Source of the DNA: Antarctobacter albus
GTDB taxonomy: Bacteria; Pseudomonadota; Alphaproteobacteria; Rhodobacterales; Rhodobacteraceae
Reading direction: 5' to 3'
NCBI RefSeq assembly: GCF_900101505.1
Contig: NZ_FMZI01000025.1
Coordinates: forward strand, 1-35,824
Length of the DNA: 35,824 nucleotides
Part shown: in pieces, positions 15,643 to 23,500 of the stretch
Layout of the letters: every line of letters starts with the position of its first letter
How positions within the stretch are numbered: the stretch's first letter is position 1
Made by a program: the position numbers and the translations under genes
Notes under the pieces: generated by a model
What the model was told of the DNA's origin: nothing
What the model saw: only the letters and a program-made list of their open reading frames with translations
Databases searched by the model: none

Positions 15643-17073
15643 TCAGCCTTCGGGCACCGGTGTGGCGCCCGAGGGGCCTGTTTCATAGGCGGCGCGGGGG
15701 CCGCCGAACCGGGCCACAAGCCGGTCCTGGTCGGCCTTGGCGCGGGCATCCACCCCCGCGGGATCGCAGAGATCCGACAGGATGTGTCGCAAAGACCTTT
15801 CGACAAGCTCAACATCCGGGTGGCCTGACAGATTTCGGGTCTGTAGCGGGTCACTTTGCAGATCGAACAACTCCGCCGGGTAGCCGATGTAGTGATGATA
15901 GCACCACCGGCTATTGGCCAACATGAACCCGGCCGAGGGCGACATGACCGCGTGGTATTCGGACAGAACGACGCGGTCTGGGTCAGGTGCGGCGGCCGCG
16001 ATGTCTTGCAGGGGGCGCCCGGTCCAGTCCGGATCGGGCGACAGGCCCAGCGCGGCGGTGATCGTCGGCGCGATGTCCAGCAGGCTGACGGCGGTCGTGA
16101 CACGCCGGTCCGGCGCAAAGCCCGGGCCCGCCGCGATCAGCGGAACCTGCGTGGATTCCCGGTACAGCGTGGACTTGCCCCACCGCCCGCGCATTCCCAG
16201 TTGCTCGCCGTGGTCCGAGGAATAGATGACCAGCGTGTCGTCGGAGAGGCCGGCCGCCTCCAGCGCGTCCAGTACGCGCCCGATCTGGGCATCGACAAAG
16301 GTGCAGAGCGCGAAATAGGCAGCGATGGCCTCGCGCCGGCGATCATCATTGCCAAGCTGTGCGTCCGAATCCTCGATCCCGTTCATGCGCGCGACCCAGG
16401 GATGCGTCGGAAATCCGTTGGCCGGGCGGACCGGCGGTAGGGGCATGTCCTTGGCCGGGTACAGGTCAAGGTAGTCCTGCGGCACGATCAGCGGGAAATG
16501 CGGCGCGACAAAGCTGACGAAAGCCGCCCAGGGGGACTCGTCCCGCGCCCGTTCGGACAGGAAACCCTCTGCCGCCTCTGCCACGTTCATGTCGTAGCGG
16601 TTGTATTTCGACAGGCCTGCGCCGATCCCGCCCAGCATCTCACCGCCGTGGGGGTGGTCGGGCAGGGGGTTGCGGACCGATCCCCAGACCTGCCCGATCC
16701 CTTGCTGGATGTGCATGGGCAGGATCTGCCGGTCAAAGCCGGTCGGATCGCTGTCGTTGCGGTAATGCAGCTTGCCGATGCTGGTCACGGGCACCCCGGC
16801 GGCCTGCAGGCGATGTCCCCAGGAGGGCACGCGCCCGTCGTAGGCGGTCGCGTTGTCCCAGTAGCCGGTCCGGTGCACCGGCTGTCCGGTGGCCAGTGCG
16901 GCGCGTGCCGGCACGCAGATCGGGCTGGGCGTATAGGCGTTTTCGAACAGGGTGCCACGCTCGGCCAGCCGGTCGAGATTCGGTGTCTGCACCACGTCGT
17001 GTCCCAGGCAGGACAGGGCCAAGGCCTGGTGTTCATCCGCCATCAGGAACAGGACGTTCGGCGTCTTGCGCAT
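15643..17073 (-). CDS. Sulfatase, cytoplasmic, formylglycine type (first gene of operon)
   Basis: A 476-residue sulfatase starting MRKTPNVLFLMADEHQ behind GAGGGAGGGA, with no signal peptide. The active-site signature is Cys53-Val-Pro-Ala-Arg57, followed by AALATGQ. Metal-ligand motifs are MADEH (Asp13) and YSSDHGEQLGMRG. The C-terminal YPAELFDLQSDPLQTRNL is common to this group. It is only distantly similar to the sulfatase at 10923-12440 outside the motifs, so two different ester bonds or two substrates may be served. It leads the operon sulfatase-tctC-tctB-tctA-sulfatase and diverges from marR with palindromes in between. Confidence 0.9.
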   Translation of the reverse strand: MRKTPNVLFLMADEHQALALSCLGHDVVQTPNLDRLAERGTLFENAYTPSPICVPARAALATGQPVHRTGYWDNATAYDGRVPSWGHRLQAAGVPVTSIGKLHYRNDSDPTGFDRQILPMHIQQGIGQVWGSVRNPLPDHPHGGEMLGGIGAGLSKYNRYDMNVAEAAEGFLSERARDESPWAAFVSFVAPHFPLIVPQDYLDLYPAKDMPLPPVRPANGFPTHPWVARMNGIEDSDAQLGNDDRRREAIAAYFALCTFVDAQIGRVLDALEAAGLSDDTLVIYSSDHGEQLGMRGRWGKSTLYRESTQVPLIAAGPGFAPDRRVTTAVSLLDIAPTITAALGLSPDPDWTGRPLQDIAAAAPDPDRVVLSEYHAVMSPSAGFMLANSRWCYHHYIGYPAELFDLQSDPLQTRNLSGHPDVELVERSLRHILSDLCDPAGVDARAKADQDRLVARFGGPRAAYETGPSGATPVPEG

Positions 17074-17113
17074 CTGTTGTCCCTCCCTCTGTCTTGGCAC
17101 CGTGGTTGTCTTG

Positions 17114-17127
17114 CTCGAATGATCGAG
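17114..17127. promoter_or_regulatory. Palindrome CTCGA-N4-TCGAG in divergent promoter
   Basis: CTCGAATGATCGAG is a perfect 5-bp inverted repeat with a 4-nt spacer, 41 bp before the sulfatase ATG. It is a possible regulator site in the divergent sulfatase/marR promoter region. Confidence 0.4.
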
Positions 17128-17150
17128 TAATATGGCAATTACATGAATAA

Positions 17151-17166
17151 TGTTGTTTACACAACA
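17151..17166. promoter_or_regulatory. Candidate MarR operator TGTTGT-N4-ACAACA
   Basis: A perfect 16-bp palindrome (TGTTGTTTACACAACA) lies 19 bp before the marR start in an AT-rich stretch unlike the surrounding GC-rich DNA. MarR proteins bind palindromes of this length in their own divergent promoters, so autoregulation and control of the sulfatase operon are likely. Confidence 0.6.
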
Positions 17167-17185
17167 AATATAAGAGATATGCACC

Positions 17186-17653
17186 ATGCGGCTTACATCG
17201 GCGGATCTCGAAGACCAGTTGCGCAAGGTCAGGGACCTTGAAGGGCGCCTGACCTTTCAGCTTGCGGTCCTGTCCCGGGCGCTGGACCATCAAGGCGCGG
17301 ACCTGCTGCGCGATCAGCCGATCAACCTGACGGCCTACAGGATCCTCAACATCGTCGACACCTGGGGAACGATCTCGATCTCCGAGCTCAGCCGGACCTG
17401 CGGTATCGACCGGGGTCAGATCAGCCGGACGGCGGATGCTCTGGCAGGGCAGGGGCTGGTCCGCTTCCAGGATGACAGCGACAACCGCCGCAAGAAGCTG
17501 GTCGCGCTGACCGACGCGGGGTTGGCCAAGCTTGACGAGGTGCGCCCGCGCTTCCTGACCCGGAACCGACATCTTGAAGAGGCGCTGGGCCCCGAGGCGC
17601 TGGACGGTCTTCGGCTTGGATTGAAGCGCCTGTCGGAAGTGATGGAGGATTGA
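17186..17653 (+). CDS. MarR-family transcriptional regulator
   Basis: A 155-residue winged-helix regulator. The fold is readable as an N-terminal dimer helix (RLTFQLAVLSRALD), then helix-turn-helix ISISELSRTCGIDRGQISRT with the recognition helix at the end. The wing VRFQDDSDNRRKKLVALTDAG has the DxRxK-type tip (Asp-Asn-Arg-Arg) typical of MarR. It is divergent from the sulfatase/tct operon with two palindromes in the 112-bp gap, so it probably represses that operon until a ligand (the substrate or a breakdown product) binds. The kinase-like gene follows after 51 nt, perhaps on the same transcript. No strong ribosome site is visible before ATG 17186. Confidence 0.9.
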   Translation: MRLTSADLEDQLRKVRDLEGRLTFQLAVLSRALDHQGADLLRDQPINLTAYRILNIVDTWGTISISELSRTCGIDRGQISRTADALAGQGLVRFQDDSDNRRKKLVALTDAGLAKLDEVRPRFLTRNRHLEEALGPEALDGLRLGLKRLSEVMED

Positions 17654-17704
17654 AGCAGGCTTTCGGGCTTTTGCGCGCCGCGGCGCTGTGCCAATGATCC
17701 GCGC

Positions 17705-18592
17705 ATGTCACATCCTGCGCCCCCCTACCTGATCGCCGTGGACGGAGGCGGCTCTGGCTGCCGTGCGGTGGTGGCCAGTTACGAGGGGCGTATCCTGGGA
17801 GAGGGACGCGCCGGGCCGGCCAATGCGACCAGCGATCTTGTCCAGAGCATTGCCAACACGCGTGTCGCGATCGGCGCCGCGCTGGGTTCCGCCGGGCTGG
17901 AGGCGGAGGGCCGGGAACGTTTCGTGGCGCACCTGGGCCTTGCGGGCGCCCTGACTTCAGAGGTGACGTCGCGGATCAACCGGGAATGCGGCCTGCCCCA
18001 TGCGACCGTGGGCGATGACCTGGAAACGGCACTGGCCGGCGCCCTGGGGTCTGGTGACGGCATCCTGGTTTCGGTCGGGACGGGATCGGTCATGGCGGGG
18101 CACCGCAGCGGTGAAACCTCGCGGATCGGCGGCTGGGGCCTGCAGGTGTCGGACCAGGCGTCGGGGGCCTGGTTGGGGCGCGGGCTCATGGAACGGGTTC
18201 TGCTATGCCACGACGGGCTTGAAGCGCATTCGGACCTTACCGCCTCCGTTTTGGCGGAATTCGGCGGGGCGCTGGAAATCGTGGCCTTTGCCACGGGCGC
18301 GACCCCGGGCGAATACGCGACATGGGCGCCGCGTGTCGTCGCCGCCGCGGATACCGATGCGCAGGCAGTGGCATTGATGACCGCAGGGGCGGCATACCTC
18401 GGGCGTGGCATTGGCGTGCTGGATCCTTCGGGGCGGGCGCCGGTTTGCCTGACCGGCGGGCTTGGGCCGGCGTACGGGCCGTATCTTCCCGATCTGCAAG
18501 GGCGCATCGTTCAGCCCCAAGGCACGGCATTGGACGGTGCCTTGCGCCTCGCGCGGGCATTCGCTGAACGTCGGACACGACCCAGCACCTAG
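17705..18592 (+). CDS. BadF/BadG/BcrA-type ATPase, N-acetylglucosamine-kinase-like
   Basis: A 295-residue protein of the ASKHA sugar-kinase fold. The phosphate-1 motif is VDGGGSGCRAVV near residue 12, the phosphate-2 region is SVGTGSVMAG, and the adenosine motif is CLTGGLG. The middle GGWGLQVSDQASGAWLG is the pattern seen in GlcNAc and glucosamine kinases of this family. It would phosphorylate an amino sugar or similar hydroxyl compound with ATP in the cytoplasm. Next to marR and two sulfatases, a sulfated amino sugar is an attractive but unproven substrate for the pathway. Other BadF-family ATPases (enzyme activators) share the motifs but usually carry Cys ligands for a cluster, which I do not see. 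Confidence 0.78.
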   Translation: MSHPAPPYLIAVDGGGSGCRAVVASYEGRILGEGRAGPANATSDLVQSIANTRVAIGAALGSAGLEAEGRERFVAHLGLAGALTSEVTSRINRECGLPHATVGDDLETALAGALGSGDGILVSVGTGSVMAGHRSGETSRIGGWGLQVSDQASGAWLGRGLMERVLLCHDGLEAHSDLTASVLAEFGGALEIVAFATGATPGEYATWAPRVVAAADTDAQAVALMTAGAAYLGRGIGVLDPSGRAPVCLTGGLGPAYGPYLPDLQGRIVQPQGTALDGALRLARAFAERRTRPST

Positions 18593-18938
18593 CGTTCTGG
18601 TTGTGTTGGGTGTCGATCACGCGCTGCCGGAATCCGGCCTCGCATCCTAGCTGTATTCGCCCAGGGGTTGTTCCTGTTTGTCTGCTCGTGAGCCGCGGCA
18701 CAGCGGGCGTCATTGACGGTGGGGACACGCGTGACGGTTCCGAGACCAGCAAAACGCGGCAGGATGGGTGGCCAAAGCCACGGCGGTGCATGGCTGCCCC
18801 CAGAGCGGAACACAAGCACGCGATCCCAGGGCGAAAAGGGCTGACCAAGCGGCGCGAACTCCGCATGAGGCGTCGAGTGGATGTCAAGTGCTGTCGCGTT
18901 GACGCCCGGGAAACACGGGGAATGTGACAGATTCTTGT

Positions 18939-18959
18939 CCACTTTGCTGGTCAAAGTGG
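18939..18959. promoter_or_regulatory. Perfect hairpin upstream of small membrane protein gene
   Basis: CCACTTTG (18939-18946) and CAAAGTGG (18952-18959) form an 8-bp perfect inverted repeat with a 5-nt centre, 51 bp before the ATG at 19010. It may be an operator or a terminator. The rest of the 417-bp gap (18593-19009) shows no gene. Confidence 0.4.
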
Positions 18960-19009
18960 CAAAATGGGTTACAAACACTATTCTTTGCTCGGTTTGGGAG
19001 GTTGGTTTC

Positions 19010-19177
19010 ATGGTCAAGGAAATTCGTATTTTCCGCTGCAGCTGCAATCATCAACTCCGCTATGGTGTGAGTTCGTGCAGCTATTGTTTTCGACCAACCC
19101 CGATCTGGAACCGCTGGTGGCTGCCACTTGTTCTGGTTGCGGTGATTGGCGCCGGGATCTGGTTGAACCAGCTCTGA
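19010..19177 (+). CDS. Small zinc-ribbon-like single-pass membrane protein
   Basis: A 55-residue protein starting MVKEIRIFRCSCNHQLRYG behind GGGAGG (18997-19002). Four Cys in a C-x-C ... C-x2-C arrangement (RCSCNH and SSCSYC) suggest a zinc ribbon. The C-terminal part, WWLPLVLVAVIGAGIWL, is one membrane helix. The good ribosome site and the clean two-part architecture argue for a real gene despite its size. Its role is unknown. The lytic transglycosylase gene begins 92 nt downstream on the same strand. Confidence 0.6.
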   Translation: MVKEIRIFRCSCNHQLRYGVSSCSYCFRPTPIWNRWWLPLVLVAVIGAGIWLNQL

Positions 19178-19269
19178 CCCGTGCTCGGCGGGATCCTGCC
19201 TGACACGCGGTTGCAGTTGGCCCGGGTGCCGGTCTAGCTTGCGCGCAACAATAGGGCAGGAGACAGGAC

Positions 19270-20517
19270 ATGCGCCTTTCCAGACGGGGTTTTGCACTGG
19301 GGGCTTCGGCGATCTGGCTGGGGGGATGCTTGCCGGGTGGCGGGCTGCCAGAGGTGGCGCGACCCGACCCGGCGCTGGAACCGGGGCTGCGCCCGCAGCC
19401 CAATCCCGCCTACGATAGCTGGATCGCAGAGTTCCGGGCGCGCGCCCGGGACAGGGGGATCACGGAAACGACTTTGGACCGCGCGTTTCGCGGACAGGGC
19501 TTTCTGCCGGGCGTGATCGAACGTGACCGCAACCAGACCGAATTCAGCCGCACGCTGGAGGACTACCTGGCCATCGTCGCGCCAGAGGACAAGATCCGGT
19601 TTGGTCGGGGCGAGTTTGCCAGGCAGCGCGCTGCGCTGCAGAGGGTCGAGGCAGAGTACGGCGTTCCGGCCAAGGTCATGGCCTCGATCTGGGGGGTCGA
19701 AAGCTACTTTGGCACCAAGCGCGGCAAGATCCCGGTGATCTCGGCCACTTCGACACTGGCCTGGGAGGGGCGGCGCGGGCGGTTCTTCGAGTCGAACCTG
19801 ATGGATGCCCTGCGAATCGTTCAGACCGGCGACGCCCGGCCAGAGCAGCTGGTGGGCAGTTGGGCGGGCGCAATGGGGCACACGCAACTGATCCCGAACG
19901 CCTACCAGGAGCATTCGGTCGATTTCGACGGTGATGGTAAACGCGACATATGGTCGGACAATCCGATTGACGCCTTTGCCACCACGGCGCGGTTCCTGGC
20001 CCGCGCGGGATGGCGCAGGGGACAGCCCTGGGGCATCGAGGTCCGCCTGCCGCAGGGCTATTCCGGGCCTCTGGGGCGCAAGAACCGGGCGGCGGTTTCG
20101 CGCTTTCGCGAGTTGGGCGTGCGCCCGGCCCGGGGCGGTTCTTTGCCCGATCACGGTACTGCCGCGGTGCTGGCGCCGATGGGCGCGGGAAAGCCTGCCT
20201 TTCTCGTATTCCACAACTTCAACATGATCCTGCGCTACAACCCATCCGAGAACTACGGGCTGGCCGTCGGCTATCTTGCGGATCGGCTGGACGGGGCGGG
20301 GCCGCTGGTGGGCGACTTTGGCCGCGACAAGCACGGGCTGACGCTGGAGGATCGCAAGGCATTGCAACGCGGGCTGACGCGCGCCGGTTTCGACGCGGGC
20401 ACCCCGGACGGGGTCATCGGCAAGAAGACCGAGGCGGCGATCACAGCCTACCAGCAGTCAAGGGGCCTGGCCGTGACCGGAGAGCCGTCGCGCGCCTTGC
20501 TGCAAGTGCTGGGCTGA
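19270..20517 (+). CDS. Lytic murein transglycosylase B-type lipoprotein with peptidoglycan-binding domain
   Basis: A 415-residue protein. The N-terminus RRGFALGASAIWLGGC ends in a lipobox (LGGC, lipidated Cys20), so it should be anchored in a membrane. Residues about 50-340 form an SLT_2/MltB domain: the catalytic acid is Glu144 in WGVESYFGTKRG, and the typical WAGAMGHTQLIPNAY segment follows. The C-terminal 60 residues are a PG_binding_1 domain (LQRGLTRAGFDAGTPDGVIG, AITAYQQSRGL). It cleaves glycan strands in the periplasm, giving 1,6-anhydroMurNAc ends. An RBS-like GGAGA precedes the ATG. The gene converges on the RTX gene, with a strong terminator between. Confidence 0.93.
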   Translation: MRLSRRGFALGASAIWLGGCLPGGGLPEVARPDPALEPGLRPQPNPAYDSWIAEFRARARDRGITETTLDRAFRGQGFLPGVIERDRNQTEFSRTLEDYLAIVAPEDKIRFGRGEFARQRAALQRVEAEYGVPAKVMASIWGVESYFGTKRGKIPVISATSTLAWEGRRGRFFESNLMDALRIVQTGDARPEQLVGSWAGAMGHTQLIPNAYQEHSVDFDGDGKRDIWSDNPIDAFATTARFLARAGWRRGQPWGIEVRLPQGYSGPLGRKNRAAVSRFRELGVRPARGGSLPDHGTAAVLAPMGAGKPAFLVFHNFNMILRYNPSENYGLAVGYLADRLDGAGPLVGDFGRDKHGLTLEDRKALQRGLTRAGFDAGTPDGVIGKKTEAAITAYQQSRGLAVTGEPSRALLQVLG

Positions 20518-20525
20518 AAAAAACG

Positions 20526-20547
20526 GGCGGCCCCGGCAGGGGCCGCC
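20526..20547 (-). terminator. Strong intrinsic terminator of the RTX gene
   Basis: GGCGGCCCC (20526-20534) pairs perfectly with GGGGCCGCC (20539-20547). On the minus strand the stem is followed within 2-3 nt by seven T (the A-run at 20517-20523), so it is a classical terminator for the RTX gene. It may also stop plus-strand transcripts. Confidence 0.88.
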
Positions 20548-20553
20548 GGACAG

Positions 20554-23500
20554 TCACGCCGCGAGCAGCAGGCGTGCCTGTTCCGCCTTGAGCGCGGCCC
20601 GCGCGGCGGTATAGGCGCCCCGTCCGGGCGCATTCGACAGTTCCGGGAACAGTGCCAGCAGTTCCGCGCGCGGCCCTGCGTCCAGACCGGCAAGCGACAG
20701 GTCGCCGGGCTGAAAGCTCTCGGTCCAGGCGCCGTCGGACATGACCAGTTCATGCGCGTCGAACATGAAATGCACATAGGTCACGCCCTCGACCGGACAG
20801 ACCCGCGTGATACCGGGGCGGCCGACCAGGTGGCTGGCGGCCACCAGCACCTCGTCCTCGCCGAACAGAAGTTCGATCGCGGCGCCGGCCATCACCACCC
20901 GGTGCTGCGGGGACACCAGCATGTCGCGTTCCGGCACACCTCGTCCCAGCGCCCCTGCCTCGATCCGGACCGGGCGCAGGTCCGGTGTCGCCGCCAGGTC
21001 TGCGGCGCCGATCGTCTTGGCCCCTGCCCAGAGTACGCGCTTGTAGCCGTTGTCGCGGGTCAACACACGGACACCGGGGGTAATGTCGGCCACGTCGACC
21101 TCGCCCTTGTTGGTCTTGATCAGGGTGCCGGGCGTGAAACAGGGCGTGTAATTGACGTTCTCGATTTCTGAGAAGGTCAGGGTGGACCCGTCCAGCCATT
21201 CGACCTTGCCGGATTCCGCACCGGTCATGGTGATCTTGGCCGGGCCGGTGATGTTGAGCGTGTCGCCTGCGGTCTCTCCGCTTTCGCCGCCGGTCACGGT
21301 GAGATGGGCGCCGTTCATGTCATCCGCGCTGGCGTTGAAGACATCATCCCCACCGTCGCCGGAGGCGAAATCGCCCGACCCAAGGGTGAACGTGTCGGCG
21401 CCATCGCCGCCGGTCAGGCTGTCGGCGCCCACACCGCCAATGAGGGTGTCGGCCCCGGTGCCGCCATCCAGCGTGTCGTTCCCGCTGCCGCCAATCAGGC
21501 TGTCGTCACCGCCATCGGCAAAAACGGTCATCCCCGTGCTGTCCAGGGTTCCGTCGACGGTATCGTCTCCACCACCAAGGGTCAGCGCCTCGATTTCCGA
21601 GAATTCGGCGCTGTCGGTGCCATCGCTGATGGTGCCGGCCTCGTCGCCCGAATAGGTCACGGTGACCGCGCCGGGCAGGGCCGAGGCATCCAGCGTATCC
21701 TCGTCGTTGCCTGTGGTGACGGTCTCTCCGCCGGAAATCGTGTCGGCGCCAAAGCCGTCCTGCAGGACTATCCGGTCTTCGTCGGCGCCACCGGACAAGA
21801 GATCGTCGCCGGCGCCGCCCAAAAGGACATCTGCGCCATCGCCGCCTTCCAGCGTGTCGGCCCCGGCGCCGCCGTCCAGGGTATCCTTGCCCGCGCCGCC
21901 CAGAACACTGTCGTCGCCCAGGCCCGCCTGCACGATGTCGTCGCCGCCGTAGGCAAGGACGGTGTCGTCCTGCGAGCCGCCGATGCCGTCGCCATTGTCG
22001 ATGAAATCGCCGTCGGGGTCGCCCGAATAGCCGGCGTCGATGGTTTCGCCCAGGGCAGTACCCTCGACGATAAAGTCGCCGGTGAACAGCGGGATGCCCA
22101 TCGCGGCCAGTTGTTCGGGGCTTTGCAGCTCGGCGACGGGAACACCGACCAGCGTGATGCTTTCGCCGTTGGGGAAGGTCAGGATCGCATGGCCCGAACC
22201 GTCGCCCACGGTGTCGGTCACGGTCACGTCCTCCGTCGAGACGGGGTTCCCGGACAGGTCCGTCAACGCGCTGACGTCCAGCAGGTCATTGCCCGCGTAG
22301 GCGCCGCCGCCCAAGTCGGTCGGGGTCTCGAAACTGGACAGGACATCGTCGCCCGACCCGTCCGCCAGCACAACCACGTCGGTTTCACCGTCGCCGGCGC
22401 CGACGTCGATGGTGTCATCGCCCGCCCCGCCGTCGACAGTGTCGGCGCCGGACGAGGTCAGCAGGCTGTCGTTGCCATCGCCGCCGGACACGCTGTCATT
22501 GTCGAACCCGGAAAAGATGGCGTCGTCGCCGCCGCCGGCCAGGATCGTGTCGTCACCGTAGTTGCCGATGATGTGCTCGGCACCGCCCGAGCCGATCACG
22601 CTGTCGTTGCCGGTGCCCATCTGGAAACGTTCGATCTCGGCGAACTGGGTCGTGCTGATGCCGTCAGTAAGCGTGCCGGCCTCTTCGCCGGTGAAGGTGA
22701 CAGTGATGTCGTCCGAAATGGCCGAGAAGTTGATCCGGTCGCCTTCGGTCTCTCCGGTTTCGCCGCCGATGATGCTGTCGTTGTCCAGCGAGGCGTCGAG
22801 GAAGATCTCATCATCTCCGGCCTCGCCGTAGACGGTGTCGTCACCGGCGCCCGCGTCGATCGTATCGTCGCCAGCCCCCGCGAGGACAACGTCGTCATCG
22901 TCCCCGGTGGCGTTGTCGGCATTGTCGATCCGGTCGCCTTCGGGGTCGCCGGTGTAGACGTCGTTTATCAGGTCATCGCCGATGCCGCCTGAGACGACGT
23001 AATCAGGGGGCACGGGGGGAATGCCCATCGCGATCAGTTGTTCCGGGGAAGAGACGGCCGAGGCGCTGACGCCCACGAGGATCAGTTTTTCGCCGTTGGG
23101 AAAGAACAGGATCGCGTCCCCGGAACCGTCGCCGATGGTATCGGTCACGGTCACGTCCGCCACGTTGACTGGATCGCCACCCGCATCGGTCATCCCCGAC
23201 ACGTCCAGCATGTCATTGCCCGCGTAGGCGCCACCGCCCAGGTCCGTCGGCGCGGCAAAGCCCGTCACGATGTCTTCGCCAGAGCTGTTGCCAAGCACCA
23301 GCCTATCCTTGCCGGAGCCCAAGACGATGGTTTCGATGTCGTTGAAGTTCAGCGTGTCGGCCCCGTCGGTGACGGTGCCGATCTCGGGGTTCACATGGGT
23401 CAGGTCGACGGTCAGGTCGTCGGTGACGGCCGACAGATCCAGCACGTCGCCGTCGGTTTCATCCACGCCCTCGGCGTCCACGGTGTCGTTGCCGAACCCG

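Noticed and set aside
17169-17174. TATAAG as the -10 element of marR
   Set aside because: It would place transcription start within a few bases of the ATG, implying a nearly leaderless mRNA. Possible, but not supported well enough to annotate.
21304-22992. 562-codon plus-strand open frame
   Set aside because: It is antisense to the RTX repeats. Its V/A/G-rich repetitive translation simply mirrors the GGxGxD coding repeats.
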